Notes: generated by a model from the letters alone, not told the origin. Counted from the first letter of the stretch, positions 23,701-37,996 are shown. The stretch: DNA of 64,000 nt from Rachycentron canadum (GCA_038496675.1 CM076659.1:2950754-3014753); one strand, 5' to 3'. Numbers and translations: made by a program.

Positions 23701-26119
23701 GTCTAGTATATCTATTTCACCTTCTGTTTTTCAGTGGTGATGGACCTTAAATGACTTTAGACAGATCATTTTGAATACACATCCAGTATCTCATAGTCCA
23801 TGCACAGTCTGCAATTAACATCAGTCATTTCTCCTCTGAAAGCCTCCTCCAATAAAAGAGAAAGGTTTCCTCTGTTTCCTCACCTGGACTTTTCAACATG
23901 TGAAAAACTTTGTTTGCAGTTTAATCACATCTGGAGATTCTGCACTAGAGGGGAAAATGTTCTCTCAAAGTGAAGCATTAGTAGAGCAGAGGCGTTTAAT
24001 GTGTGTGGTCCAACACGCTGAAGCAGATTTCTGACAAAGGTCAGTTTGATGGTCCACTGGATCTGCCATCAGACACTGTCAGGAGTGGAGGGACAGGAAA
24101 AGAGGTAGATGAGGGGGAATATGTTGGTTGGTAGGAGTGGGGGTGGAGGTGCTCAGAGGAGAAATTGATTTGTCTCCAGCTGCTAAGTCTCATTGCATGA
24201 GCCTGTCTGACGGGGAGCATTACAGTCAATCACTGTGGATCAACTTGACTGCTGCGCCACACGATCCCTCCACCAGCCCCAAGACAAATTATCTCATTCA
24301 CAAGCAGTGCATGATGGGAAAGTCTCAAGAATGTTCCATATTACCTCCCCCCCAACACACACACACGCAGGTGTCTGAAGATTTGCTTTGCGAGGAGTGC
24401 TGCTTATAGGTTGAGGGGATTCTTATCTGATGGGGACCTTTTCCTCACTGACTCTTCAGGGATACACTATTGAGCAGAATCCAGTTTTAATAATGTCAGA
24501 CACATGATGCAGCTCATTTATAGAGTTTTATAGATATTAGTTTCAGGTCGTATGGGTTAGAAACGTCCTAGGAGTGTTACATGCATCAACAATCCTCTAA
24601 AGCACGCCACAGAAAGCAAGTCTGAGAGCGCGTGAGTAGTAGGGTTCATATGCAGTGCAGCTCCACATGTTTAAATCATTTTCATGTGTGGGGTCAGTTG
24701 TTACAGCTCCTTCAAAAATGTCTTATAAAGTTCATGAAAATTCAGGCAACTGGAACGCCACTTGATATCTTCCAACAGCTTTAAGAAAATGGCAAGAAGA
24801 TTAAATGACAAACAAGCATTTGTCACGGTGCACCCTCTGTTTGCTTCTGTATCTCTGCTCTCAAACCTTCCCTTAACGGGATTTCTTGTCGAAGCTTCAG
24901 AAGTTCAGCTCTGCAGTACCGTTGCGATGTGCAGAAGAGCTCACACAGCACCTTCCCACTGCAGAGGAAGAGCATGGCATGTGTCCAAAAGCTGATCCTC
25001 TTAAAACATGCCAAATGTCCCGAGTAAGCAGAGAAGGAATGAAGTGGAGAAATAGTCGGGAGAAAAGAAAAAAAAAAAAAAAAAGAAGTCACAAAAACCT
25101 GTAATTCAATTCTGACATGTGGGTCTAAGCAAATAGGAATTAAACAGGTTAAAAGGTTAAATACGTTTTGTGATAAAGCTCCTGGCTCAGCAGCCTCCTG
25201 TGGACCTGAGCTAATTAGTTACAGCACTGGGGTGACACCACAGTAACAGGTTGTTTTAAGTTGTTCGCCTCTTCGTCCTTCCTCCCCCTCCTCCCGACAT
25301 CCATTCTTCTTACCTCACAGGGTAGTAGGAAGTCTCAAACAGAATAACTGAGCTAAAACATTTACTACAGACCCGGTTCAGCTACTCCAGGCAACAATGT
25401 GTAGCTGCACCTGTGGGAAAACTGTAAAAATTCGAGGCTTCACAACAGTTTAAAATTAGAAAAAAAGACACACGAGCTAGAGCAGTGATTTCTAACCTTT
25501 TTTGTCTGACGTACTAAACATTCCTGTCAGATGAGTTCAAGTACTCCATCATCGCTCCTGTCAGATTTCAAATGTGTGAATTTCTATTGATTTTGAAGTG
25601 GATGGCAACATGACATTAACGTGGATATTACAATTGGTTGGTTTGGTCGACAAACCTGCAGCCTACAGAGGACGGATTCAAATATTGATCCTTTTAACTA
25701 TTACAGATAAGATACAATTTAGTAAGCGTAGGTGAACTGGTGCATAGGAATATGGTTCCAAAGAAAAGGGCTGTTTAAATTAAAGCGTGTACTTTGACTG
25801 GTATTAGTTGTTTTGTTTGTTTTTTTTTGTGTGGGAATGTTTTTAAAGTGGGTAGAACACATTTTTACAGATGGCCCGCCCACAGCAGCTTCTGTGTTGG
25901 TGTAGCGCTGATCCAAAGCTACTGGTAAAACTCTGACTGTCTTTGAGTAGTTCACACTAACCCCACGTCAAATAATCCGCACCATCACTTTAAGGTGTTA
26001 CAGCTGTCTTTGGTTGTAGCTGGTAGCTTATTCTGTACTTGGTTGTGTTTCTTCCTCCCCTCCTGACATGTTTTTTTTTTTTTTTTTTTTTTTAAATCAA
26101 ACCACTTTTTCTGTCAAAT

Positions 26120-26640
26120 AAGTAGAGATTATAAAAATGGATGTAGACAGCCGGGCTGTAAAGTGAGGCCAATGCTGAAGAGCCTTCATCCTGCCTTCTA
26201 TCTAATAACCATCAGGGGGCGACTCCACTGTTTGTAAAAATAAGTCAGATTGTATTGAAGTCTATGTGAAAATGTCCCGCTCAGTAAACGTTTTCCTAAT
26301 GAGTTTATGACCTCAGTCTCTAGTTTCAAGTCTTCAATACAACATGATGTTTATTTTTAAATGATGGTCCATTTAGAGGAAAATAGACCATAAAGCAGGG
26401 GATGAATTAGGGCGTGGCTACTGTGTGATTGACAGGTGACCTGTCTGACAATCAGGATAGAGCACAGAGCAGGTTTGATCCACCCCTCACTCCTCCTCAG
26501 CTCCACCTCCAAATATGGTTTCTTTTGGTTTCAAAAAGATGGTGACGGCCAAATTACAAACTGGAGGCTTCAAAACAGCAGCTCAAAAAGCGATGGGTGA
26601 CGTCACGGTGGGTTGACACTTAGTCAAGAATAGAGATGCT
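26120..26640 (-). repeat. Interspersed repeat family R1, copy 2
   Basis: Carries the R1 blocks in the order GAGGCCAATGCTGAAGAGCC, CCATCAGGGGGCGA, AGTCTATGTGAAAATGTCCC, TTCAATACAACATGATG, ATGATGGTCCATTTAGAGG, GTGTGATTGACAG, CCTCCTCAGCTCCACCT. These match copies 3 and 4 directly and copy 1 after reverse complementing. Confidence 0.8.
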
Positions 26641-28196
26641 CAATCAAACTAAATGTGAGTTACTAATACTGATGAACTGACAGATCAAAAATGTTATATA
26701 TAGAGACCCAGACAAATGCTTGTCAGTCTTACACAACTCCCTCTGTCAGACTTATTGTTGCTAAGCAGCAGTTTGCACCTTGACTGTCAGTCACATCTAA
26801 TAGGAGACTCTGATCTAAATGGGGCTCAGTTTAAAAATTTGACTTATTAAAAGAAATTCAGTCGACTCCACTAATCTCTGGCATTTATCACCCTAATTTT
26901 CACATTAAGTGAATCATTACCCTTCAAAACCTAAACGTCTTCCCTTGTGGCGGACAGTGACTCAGATTAAAAATTTTCAAATTTCTTAACATGAGCAAAT
27001 GTGTGAGAAATCCACAAGGAGAGCCAAATGGTATAAATAGGAAGACCTGACAGCTATGTCACCACAGAGTGAACAAAGCCAGAGGCTTTAAGAGAATGCA
27101 AACTAGCTGTGGATGTCTCTGCAGATAAACGATGCAATAACTCATCTGTGTGAAGCCATTGTTGCCCTCTAAAGGAAACATGAGCCAGCAAACACCTGAA
27201 AAAAACACATAAGCTAGTATAAATCAACAGAGACATAATTATGCATACGCTCAAACACAAACAGCTCTCTGCAAGGACAAAGTAACCTGAACGCAGACTT
27301 CATTTTTAGCACATTAATATTGAAATTTGTCATTAGAAAGAAAATTACTATAAAGTATTGGAAAGTAAATAAGTGCATTTTTTTTTCAACTGCAGCACTT
27401 TTTTGTATTAAATGTATTTAGGTGTCATTTTAATTTACTTTCCATGCTATGCTACTCTACTGAGACAGATATTGCACTTTTTACACCATTATATTTATTT
27501 GACATCTATAGATAATTGTTACATTTAGAAGTTGAAATAATAATCATTTAAAAATAATAAGTACATGAAATGCAATAAGATTAACCCACTGTTTCTAATT
27601 GATTTGCTTTGTGGCTATGAGTTGTCAGAGTGATTTCACCTTTAAACATCTCAGATGGCTCCATTTAAATATTGTTTTATCCATCGGAGGCTGCATTTAA
27701 GGACTGACTGAGTCACATTTGGTGCGACTAGACTGTACCATCCTGAAAGCTCTTTCACATGCGGCTGACAAATGTATCTACCTTTTCCTGGGAAACAAAC
27801 GATTCAACGGGTAGATCCTTCGCAGCCCAATCTATCCCTAGAGTCATTGTGCGCCGGTAATGAAAATACAATGATGGCAAAAAACACCAGAGAGCCAGAT
27901 GATCACACTTCCAATTCAAGTATTGGGTTTCAGATAACGGTGCAACTGTTAAAACCAAGGGCCTTAAAACCTCAGACCATCTCATTATGCCTCAGCCTTC
28001 GTGGTCTTTAACGGCCACGCCTTTGGAGATCACGTCCTCCAAAGGATGCAGCCCCTAAATAGGGACACAGGATGCCATCATATTTTTTCCAGAGCTGCTG
28101 AAAATACAAGGTGCGACAGTAACACTAATAACAGTGTGATTGTATATTACTGTAATACTTCCACATCATACATCTCAGTGTCAGTCAGGTCGTGTA

Positions 28197-28217
28197 AAAA
28201 AAAAAAAAAAAAAAAAA
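28197..28217. repeat. Poly-A run (poly-U in the adgra1 transcript)
   Basis: About 21 A on the plus strand, 97 bp beyond the CA repeat and inside the intron that follows adgra1 exon 3. Confidence 0.95.
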
Positions 28218-28314
28218 GGAAATAATTGTGCAGTGAGCCAGTCCTTGGCCTCTGAAGATATATACACAGAAAGCAGCAATAACAGTGCAAGAAAGATCAA
28301 CAAGACTGGTCTCT

Positions 28315-28475
<161 letters not shown>

Positions 28476-28525
28476 GTCTACAAGCTGTCAGGGTTGAGGA
28501 GGGTTGCAGGGACATTTGTTCTTAC

Positions 28526-28671
28526 CTCAACAGGGGCTGTCTAGGGGGCGGAGGCGGGTCACCATCCTGGCTCTGCGGAGGCTTTTTGGTCACCTGTTTA
28601 TAAATATTCCTCGCCGTCACCCCGAGCCACAGCATGGTGGACAGAGACGAGTAGTGCAGCACGACCCCGAC
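28526..28671 (-). CDS. adgra1: ADGRA1 coding exon 3: TM3 and intracellular loop 2
   Basis: A TTTCAG acceptor and GAG|GTAAG donor bound 146 nt, read in phase 0 with two bases left over. It encodes VGVVLHYSSLSTMLWLGVTA (TM3), the junction RNIYKQVTKK, and a Pro-rich loop (KPPQSQDGDPPPPPRQPLL). The TMLW-x-GVTARNIYKQVTKK text is diagnostic for ADGRA1. From memory the human loop is similarly proline-containing but not identical. Secure by sequence and by phase. Confidence 0.97.
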
Positions 28672-29889
28672 CTGAAATGGTTTGACACAGGGTTCATCAA
28701 GTCATTTATTTGAATTTCATGAACTTTACATACAGTAAAAAAAAGTCAGTTGTGACTTATATTCCTGTAACTCGAAGACAATATGAAAATGATCAATGTC
28801 ACTCCAAGGGTGTATCCACAGTCGTTTTCCTTAAAGACCTGACTGCTTTGTCTTATCCTCCACTAGAAGACAATAGTGCGAGAATGGAGAGACAGGTTCA
28901 AAAAAATGCCATTGAATCATCAAGGTTGTGGAGGATAAGAGCATTATGGTGAGGTTATACTGGTGGATACTGAGCAGCTCTTATCAGTTGAGTTAGAGGA
29001 CATGAGGTGTGCACTGTGAATAACAAATCTGAATATAAATGACAGTCACGTTGACAACTATCAGTGCGTGATTGTTTTCCAAAATGCACTGTATACATAT
29101 CGCCGTTCCTCTTCCTTTTAATATTCATGAATTATGTTTGAATAGGCGAACTGATCTAACTTTGTTTAAAGGCTTTGCCAGCTCATAGAAAGACAGATGG
29201 ATAGACGGAGAGATGAGAGTTTCAGAAAAAAAATAGAGAGAAAGGGAAATGGAGGGAGAAAATTAAAATGCGCCGAGTCTTTTCTCCACCTACTCAATCT
29301 GTTCATGATGTACTAGAAACCTGAGATATCCAATCAAACACTTTCTCTGCAGCCTGAGAGGCCTAGGGACCCAAGCAAGTGTACCAGAGTCTAGATGCTA
29401 ATTGGAAGTGTCCTTGCGCTGCTTATAGAGAGCAGAGAGCGGGTGGTAAGTCAATCACTGCTGCGGAGTCTGCACACTACAGAGCTTCATTAGTGCCAAG
29501 AACAGATAGTGAGGAAGTGTGTTTGTAATATGGAAATAAGAGGAGAGGGGAGGGGGTTCAAATTGAGAGTGTGGTGCAGATAGAGGGTGCACACATTGAT
29601 CATAACTGGCTGATTAATGCCCTACATAAATAAGACAGAACAGCCATGACGTCCATCTGGCAGTTTTTCAAAATTACAGATCACATGGCCGCAGTCTGCT
29701 CATCACTCATCAAGCATATCCAGCACTAATATATCAGGAATCTATTTAATCCCATTTTTTGGGCTAGAAATGTTGTGTATAAGTGTCTATAAGCTGATGT
29801 AATTAATTTGTGCTGGACAGACTTATGTAGCATCACCTGTTTAGTGTAAACAGTGACATGACAACAGCTGCTTATTTCCTGGATATGTT

Positions 29890-30200
29890 ATAGGAGCTGG
29901 AAAGTGAAGCCAATGCTGAAGTGCCTTAAATCTGCATTCTAACTAACTGGTTGTATTGAGGTTTATGTGAAAATGGCCCCATCTCTCACTTGATTTATTA
30001 CCAAAGTAAAAATCTTTCTGGTGAGTTCATGATCTCAGTTTCTAGTTTCCAGTTTTCAATACAACATGATGCAACCATGTGATTGACAGAGTGTATTACA
30101 CACAGAGGATAGAGCAGGTCAGATCCACCCCTCACTCCTCCTCAGCTCCACCTTCTCCTCCAAATATGGTTTCTTCTGATCTCAAAAACATCCCAAGACT
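29890..30200 (-). repeat. Interspersed repeat family R1, copy 3 (internally deleted)
   Basis: Starts GTGAAGCCAATGCTGAAGTG and includes TTCAATACAACATGATGCA, then jumps straight to ACCATGTGATTGACAGAG and CTCCTCAGCTCCACCTTCTC. The block with ATGATGGTCCATTTAGAGG is missing compared with copies 2 and 4. Confidence 0.75.
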
Positions 30201-30619
30201 TGGGCAGCACATAAGCTAAAAAGGCTTAGTTGATGTTGATGATGATGTAGAACTGGGACCAAACATAAAACCACCCTTCACCGATTTTCCACTGAAGACA
30301 CGAATATTCCTTCAAAGACAGCCAAAGGAGTATAACACGAGGAAAAAATTAGGGTTAATTGGGTTAAGGATGTTTAGATAAGACCTAGAATTATTTAGCA
30401 TGTGGGTATGGTTAGGACAGTCTGCTGTACTCAGTCCTGCTTTGGTGTTTTACTGCTTTCGCCTGATGTGCCACTGTTAATAGAGCATCTGGGTAAATAC
30501 ATTGTCTTGTTCTTCAACTGTAAACCAAAGACCATCCCCGTGATCCCGCTCAACACCTGCTGCTAAATTTATTAGCTAACAGTAACAACTACTACTGTTA
30601 CTTCAGCTGTGGCATTATA

Positions 30620-30930
30620 GTTACCATTAATTTATTGTTGTTATTACTGATAGTCTCAATACTTTTATGGCATGGTGATCCTTTCTGGTCTCTCTTTCTC
30701 TCTCAAGCCCATTGATGAAGGGAGATTGCCGCCCATCCTGAGTCTGGTTCTCCTCGAGGTTTCTGTCTCTTAAAAGCAAGTTTTTTCTTCGCCACTGGTG
30801 GGAATTGTCAGGTCTCTGTAAATAATATTCTAACAAGAAGGTCTAGAAAATCTGTAAAGTGCCTTGAGATAACTTCTGTTGTGAATTGGTGCTATACAAA
30901 ACATAAATAAAAATTGACTTGACAGTTAAC
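30620..30930 (+). mobile_element. LINE-like 3' tail
   Basis: Contains TCTCCTCGAGGTTTCTGTCT, TGGTGGGAATTGTCAGGTCT, GTAAAGTGCCTTGAGATAAC and GGTGCTATACAAAACATAAA before an AT-rich end. This is the 3' region shared by a widespread teleost LINE group (probably L2/CR1-like, from memory). No coding sequence is left. Confidence 0.65.
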
Positions 30931-33900
30931 AAAACAGGAGCTAATAGACCTGCTCAGTTTGTCCCCATTAAACGCCCCAGGTTCTGTCACCTCAGACTCA
31001 TTCTGTTGTCACCAAGTAAATTAAATTGTTTAATTTGTTTCTAATGAAATTCGGTCCTCTTGGCATTTTGCATATGTGCATGGTCAGGAAAAACAAGCTA
31101 AAGTTAGCTTGTGTTGATGCTCTAATGTTTCGGTAGCAATACACAGCGTTTAGAGCCGAGGATCCTGCAGACACACTCCATCACATCACAGTCAACTTGT
31201 CAGTCAAAGTTACCTGGTTTGCTTTCCAGTGCTTTTATGTAAGTAGCCTTTTGTGGTTATTTGTGTAAAATAGCAACAAGACAAGACAAAAGATGTCAAT
31301 ATCAACACAAGTCTAATCCTGATGTCGTCAGTAGGAGGAGACCGAGGATGTGAACTAAATGTGAGGTGTGAAGATGATGAGTTACCACAAAAGACTTGTT
31401 GTGCACCTTTCTGCACTCCATGTGCTTCAAACACTAAACTCCGGCAGGCAGGGGAAGGTGGGCGACATTAGCTTTAATCAGTCACTGTTAGCTGTCAGTT
31501 TAAGACATGAGGGAGCTAGTCATTTAATGTCTCTATGCTACTTTATTTGCACAGTATAGCATCTAGTATAATATAATGTAGTACAGCAATATTAAGACAG
31601 GGTGTTTAATTTCCATTTGGGGGAGGTGGACATACTCCATCAATATTCATCATTTTTTGCATCTTGATAAAAAATTCTGATGTAACCGCCTGAGTCATTT
31701 TTTTGGTCCTGGGTTTTACCTGTCAGGCTACAAACAGGTTGCCCTACTTTATTAATGGTGCTTGTTGGAGCCATATGGAGCCTGACAGCAAGTCTCCCTC
31801 CACCTCCTCTTCTGCACTGTGTTTGTCAATCTTAATCTATAATACACTTTACACTTTTTATCCACAGTTAATCTCCTAAAAAGACTACAGAGTTGAACAT
31901 CGATCAAAGATGGAGCAGTAAAGTGCAGTGCACTTTGCAGTAAAAATGGAAATACAACATTATCCATCACAGAAGCATCGGTTATCGGAATGAAACTTGA
32001 TTTTAAGGGATTAGTGCATAATTTTCTTCTGATGAATCCCAGTGTTTAATATCAGAATAAAATAAATATTATTACAGTTTCAGTGGGAAGAGAAAATGTG
32101 AAGTTATTAAGATTTATTAAGACATCAGTTTCGCAGCTAATTTTATTTTTATGCTGAGGAGAATCCAAACTTGAATATCAGATGGACATAGTGGTATGAT
32201 ATGAAATGTTCTGTGACTGTTTAATAAAAAGGAAATGAAGACAGAGTGAAGCAGAGCAGGCTACCAGACATTACTAAGCTAACACTAATAGTGAGCATAG
32301 GGGAAATATGGGTAAGAGTTAACCTTGACTATAAATCAATAGTTAATAAGCTTGAGGATAATACAGTCCCTGACCTTGCTGGTTCAGAACCTAATATTAA
32401 CACAATGTTAAATGAGCATTGAGTAACTTACTTAGTTTCTCTAAAGAAATTCAATTTGAGCTTGTTTGTTAGTTGAAATGACATCTGTGTCGACACAGCA
32501 ACAATCACTCTATTTCTTTTGCTACTTCAGTCATTTAAGAGTTTATTTAGAACGTCACCTTTTAGCTCCAGTGTAGTTTGACATTTTCTGTAAATATAAC
32601 ACTGTGAAATTGATTGTTTCAGCTATTTTAGCATATGCTAAAAGCGCTATAGTCAAAATTCCCTCTAAGCTGTCTTCTATGGGCATATTCATTATATTCG
32701 CTCCCTACTGTTTTCGATGCATAAGTAACCAGTCTACCGGAAGCCTTTTACATGTGCGTAAATGAGCTCAGGAACACTCAAATTGGACCCAATGAAAGTA
32801 CAAAGCAAATCACTGCAGATGCTGCTGCTGTAATGTCTAGAGCCTTTTTTTATTTCTCTTTTTTTGCCAGCATTTTCCGTCACAACTAATTTCACAGTGG
32901 CACACTAATGAGGAAATCCTCTGTATAGCATCTTTAAGCTGACAGTCAGATGTAACCTCAGATCTAGGTCACATCGTTAACCATTTTTTTTTTTTTTTTT
33001 GGCTAAATAAATAAATTAATAAGTTTATTTAACGCTGCTCACACTCAATGAACTAAAATGTTTAATCTGAATTTTGATGGTCTGGGGGTAAAATGAGGTG
33101 ACGGGAGGGAAAACAAAGATATACTGTATGTTGTTCTGCTGCTTAATACAGACAAAAAGAAGATGTAACGTGACAGCTAGGGTGTTGCTGAACTCAATGA
33201 CAAACTGGGCTTCGTTTGAAGAAGAGATAGAAATAGAGATTAGAGCAGGCTTTGACTTTGAGGCCATAAAGACGTTGGATGCTGCGTAGCGACAGTGCCA
33301 TGGTGGGCGGGGAGGTGGTGCAAGACTGAAAAGTGGCATACAGAGAGAGTGTATAGGATGCAGATGGGGAGGAGGGTGAGGCACTGAGTGCTGGGTGAGG
33401 AGTGCATGCTTGAAGTGTTGCAAGAGCTGCCAAAGCTAGTTTCAGAGCTCCTTGAAGTTCCTTCTGTCGGAGGGAGATCGTGTACTTATGTGTCCCCCTG
33501 GGAAGGGAGAAGGGGGCTGTATATGTGTGTGTATAGAGGGAAGGTAGGATGATTGGGCGAGCACTGAGAACTCAGCAGGAACTGCATGTATCTGGGTGTG
33601 CATTTGAATGTGTGTGTGTGTGTGTCTGTGATCTCACATCTCCTCAAGCAGTCCTGTAATTAACCTAAATTGTGTCTGGTGGGGCCTGCCTCCATCCCAG
33701 TGGAACAGCAGACAATCTGGGCTCCTGCCCAAATCTGCGGGGAGTTATCCTGTTAGCAGTGATTGGCTAAAGGAGGAGCAGCAAAAATATTCAAAGGCCC
33801 TGGGATAAAATTAGAGAAATGAATGAATGCTAAATAAGTTAAAGAGCAAGACCAGGGCCAAACAATGTTGCATGGTTTTGTCAACAACACCTGCACTGAT

Positions 33901-34004
33901 GCAGCTGGAGGGTGAAAGAACAGCGAGAGAAAGATCAGCAGTAAGCAAAGAAAAAAACAAAGAACAAAACAAACAAAACAGGGGCTTCATACTGTAAGTG
34001 AATT

Positions 34005-34310
34005 TTCCATCCATCCATTATCTATATTGGTTATCTGTGCAGGGTCGCAGGGGGGCTGCAGCCAATCCCACATGACACTGAGTGAAGACGGACCACAGCC
34101 TGGACATCACCAGACGGTCACAGGGCCGACATATAAAGGCAAACAACCATTCATGCTCATAGGTGATTTTAGAGTCACCAATTAACCGAATGTGCATGTT
34201 TTTAGATTGTGGGAAGAAGCTGGAGGGAAGGGAGACTTCACATGGAAAAGACCCCGGGCCCAGGGTTCAAACCCACAACCTTCTTGCTGCGAGTGCAGTA
34301 AGTGAACTTT
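34005..34310 (-). mobile_element. SINE-like interspersed repeat, reverse orientation
   Basis: Begins TCCATCCATCCATTATCTA and has TGTGCAGGGTCGCAGGGGGG, AGGGCCGACATATAAAGGC and GATTTTAGAGTCACCAATTA. It ends near the complement of a tRNA-like box B (GGGTTCAAACCC). The same order of blocks is present at 51776-52095 and, in the other direction, at 55018-55265. Confidence 0.75.
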
Positions 34311-36044
34311 GAATTCACTAAAACTTCAATGAACAGTTCATTTGTCTTTTGAATATCCACAACAAAATCCATTGATTAATGACTGATTAAAATGAAATGA
34401 ACAACTGCATTTGATGTATTATTTAGGCGGCAACAACTTTTTGGTGAAAACTTTGCTTATATTTCCAAAGAACATGGTTGAGGTTTATATGATTTATTTC
34501 TGTCCTTGGCCGCTGCCTGTCGGTCTGACAATGTGGGTGAGAGAAGTCTGGAGGCTGACAGTCCTCTACATTTCCATATCTCTGCAGCTCCATATCACTC
34601 TGTGTTCACAAAGCCACACACATTTCCCATTGAACTATATCGTTCCCCTATATTCAGTTTTACATAGGCTATTGCCAAAATAATCAAATGTTGAAAGAGG
34701 ACTGTCTGCGACAACTTATTAACTTATTAAGTAGAAAACACTATCAATGTAATATTAAAACTGCATATTTTGGTTAGCTATGGCTCTTGTAAAATTGTCC
34801 CCATATATAGTAAAGATATTATTGTGATGTTAAACGGGAGAAGCTGCATTTCATGACAAACACCAGCTGTTTCGTGTCAGTCACAGTTGCGATGGAGAAC
34901 TTGACGGCTGTGACACGAGTGGTGACTTCTTACAGACTTTCACTGTCACCCAGCCTCCTGCCAGGCAGCTCAGGCAAAGCTGGCTGGCATGAAATATGAT
35001 GCTCTGCGCTTCACCCTGGTGGAGGTGGAGTCTTTACAGTATGGAATAAGGGGCCACCCAAAGTGCTTGTGACAGCAGAAGAGGCAGCTGAGTCCCAAAC
35101 ACACTGCAGCGAACAATAAAGGGAGCGAACAATAACCACTGATACGAACACGGAGCGAGTGAAGGCAGTTGAAACTGTGAGTGAAAAGTATAAAAGAAGT
35201 GTATATCAATCTTTTTGTGGCTACATACAGTAAAGCCCCTTCCCCCCTGCTGAGGTAAGCTGACAGTGGAGGTTGCTGTGCTCCAGCTAATGTGTCACAC
35301 TCACAACAAAGACAGGTCCAGCTATCAATCAATGGGAAGAGAAGAAACATTTCACTCTTTTATTCGAAAATCCCTCAAACATCTGTGCCATCTCTTATTT
35401 TTCCCTTTAGAGTGGTTCCCCTCTGTTTTCCCACTTTTCTTTACAATTTTATATATGTCCTGTATTTACTATGTACAGGATAATTTCATATCCTGCTTTC
35501 TTTTTGAACAAAAGCCTAAGAATAGTGAGATGCCAGCAGGCAGTAAAGCCTTTCTGTGACTTGCTTCGAAATCTATCCCGACATCCCAAATCTCCATGTC
35601 CTTCCATGCGCCTTGCTCTCATTCATAACTGTGGGCTGCAGAGATGGAGGCACCACCCATGTAACCACATACTGATTGCAAAGGGGGAGGAAAAATCCAA
35701 CTACAGCGACAAAGTGTTCATCACGTGATGGGGCTGGCTTCCCTATATCCATCATCATGGGCAGTGGTAGATGGTAATGTGTGTCAGTAGCAATTACAGT
35801 GATCCAGTGAGACTTCAGACAACCATTTTTCCCCTTTATCTAGTTACAGTATATTTTGCAGAGTAAATGTTGACAATTTCTCATTATGGATAAAACTGAA
35901 ATCATGTGGAGGACTGCTTGACAAACTGCAGCTATTGTAGATGCCTTTATTTAAGCAAGAGAGATGAGGCCAGATGGAAATCAAAGTATAACTAATCTCC
36001 AACCACATCATGAACAGCAAAATGAACCTACAGACAACATAGTC

Positions 36045-36420
36045 TGAACTCATAGACTGTATATAAAGGTAGACGAAGACTCTTGGTCTGAAAAGTGAAG
36101 CCAACGCTGAAGAGCCTTAAACCTTCATCCTCGCTACTGGCCATCAGGGGGCGAATCCACTGGCTGTTAAAGAAGTCAGATTGTATTCAAGTCTATGTGG
36201 AAATGTCCCTACTTCTCCCTTGATTTATCAACTCAGTAAAAGTTTCTCTAATGCGTTTATGGTCTCAGTCTCTAGTTCAAGTCTTCAATACAACATGATG
36301 TTCATTTTTTAAATGATGGTCCCATTTAGAGGAAAATAGACCATAAAGCAGGAGATGAATTAGGGAGTGGCTACTGTGTGATTGACAGACTGTACCACCC
36401 AACACGATCAGCAGGTCAGA
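36045..36420 (-). repeat. Interspersed repeat family R1, copy 4
   Basis: Begins CATAGACTGTATATAAAGG and carries all main R1 blocks (GAAGCCAACGCTGAAGAGCC, GGCCATCAGGGGGCGAATCC, TTCAATACAACATGATG, AGGAAAATAGACCATAAAGC, GTGTGATTGACAGACTG). It lies within adgra1 intron 2-3, about 0.8 kb downstream of exon 2 in transcript direction. Confidence 0.8.
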
Positions 36421-37240
36421 CCCTAATATTTCCAAGTGTGTAGTCATGTAAATTTTGACCTGATGTCGTCAATTACAATTAAATGGTAAATCATCTTGTA
36501 GCTGTAGAATGATTCAGAAGATGTATCACTATGGTCAAAGGCTGACATTTTGGCAGCACTAGAGGAAAAAACCAGGGGACATCATGAACAGTAGGATTCA
36601 ACCAGTGAAGACTATGAATATCATGGTAATCCATCCATCACTTGCAAAGATATGAAACGAGGGGCGCATTTAAAGTTATGTTATTTCACTGAGAAAGGCA
36701 TGGTTGGCAAGAAAAACCCTTTTAGCCAAGGGTGAGAACACTGCAAAGCCTTTGTTGAAAAACATTTAGTTTCTGTTCAATGCAAAGTTTGCAGAGTTCC
36801 AAATAAATGTCATAATGTTGTAATATTTGTGATGCTTTTAGTTGATGAATTGTAAAGTTGATCGCAGGGGAAAAAACTATTTATAAAAGATTAAAATGTC
36901 AAGAAATAAATGTATATACTGCCACTTTCCAGAATGCAGAGTGATGTAACATGTGGGCTATAACGCCCACCACTAACCTTAGGCAACAAAAGAGAGCACA
37001 GTCAGACAAGAGAGAGACAGAGTGCATGCATTCATGATGAGAAAGCCTGAATCATCAGGGCTCATTGTGCCAATGCTCGAGTAAAAGAGTGACCAGACCA
37101 TACATGCCGCTGAAGCATGAAGGTACTCTACATCCACATGCTACACTTGCTGCCCTGGTTCCCATCACCTGAATAGACATTCATAATCAATTTTCTGAAA
37201 AGCTCTGAGAGTGGGACGAATGAAAAGGGAATGTACTTAC

Positions 37241-37364
37241 TGCTTGACAGATGATGGGGTATTTGATTCGATTGATGCCGCCGGCAAACACAGCGAAGGT
37301 CAGAGCCGTGTGGAAACAGAAGTTGAGAAGCATATGCCATCCCTTCCGACTGATGCGGATTGCG
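37241..37364 (-). CDS. adgra1: ADGRA1 coding exon 2: intracellular loop 1, TM2 and start of TM3
   Basis: A TGGCAG acceptor and GTAAGT donor bound 124 nt. One base completes Ser43, and the rest encodes AIRISRKGWHMLLNFCFHTA and LTFAVFAGGINRIKYPIICQA, ending on a whole codon. This covers the basic first loop (RISRKGWH), TM2 and the top of TM3 with Cys82, the partner of Cys166 in the conserved TM3-loop 2 disulfide. From memory the match to human ADGRA1 is nearly residue for residue. Secure. Confidence 0.97.
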
Positions 37365-37849
37365 CTGCCATAGAAGACCAAGAACCAAAAAATTAGCAGG
37401 TACATACCATAAAGTAAAGTCTCATTGAGATTCAATTTTCAAGGTATATTACCCATCAGTTATGATTTAAGCCAGTCTTTTACAAGGTCTGCATTAAGCA
37501 CCCTTTTCTTTTTACCTTGCTACGACCATATAAATTAACAACCATAGGAGAGGCTGGAAATGCAGCTCATAGACTCTGAGTAGTACAAACAAGCCATTAC
37601 ATCCTCCAATGCATGTGCTGATTAAGAGAATATTTTAACATGCACTTTAAAAAAATGTAACCTTAGTGCAACTTTAAAAAGTAAGGTAGTGATGCACATG
37701 AAATACTTTCAAATTGAGTAAGCATAATTCAACTCCAACTGATTTTTGAAGTGCAGAGTAAGGTTAAAGTACATTTATAACTGTAATGGACCATTTCCTT
37801 TTTCAATTTGAATTTTCAATACATCAAATAGCACAATATTGTATTGTAT

Positions 37850-37876
37850 ATTATATATATATATATATATATATAT
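37850..37876. repeat. (TA)n microsatellite
   Basis: Perfect TA dinucleotides within an AT-rich stretch. Confidence 0.9.
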
Positions 37877-37961
37877 TGTTTGCCACCTCTTGCTCATTGT
37901 GAGTGATACAGGATTATAATGTAACTGAGACAGAAAGAAGCAGGATTTTCTTAAACTGGGA

Positions 37962-37996
37962 GCATCATCAGCATCATCATCATCATCATCATCATC
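37962..37996. repeat. (ATC)n trinucleotide repeat
   Basis: About eleven ATC/CAT units with one interruption (CAG). Confidence 0.93.

Larger units (their letters stand above)
28672..37240 (-). other. adgra1: adgra1 intron between exons 2 and 3 (8.6 kb)
   Basis: No extra exon was recognised. It contains R1 repeat copies at 29890-30200 and 36045-36420, a LINE-like tail at 30620-30930, a reverse SINE-like element at 34005-34310 and a short GT run near 33611-33624. The stretch from 30.95 to 33.9 kb shows nothing else. Confidence 0.85.
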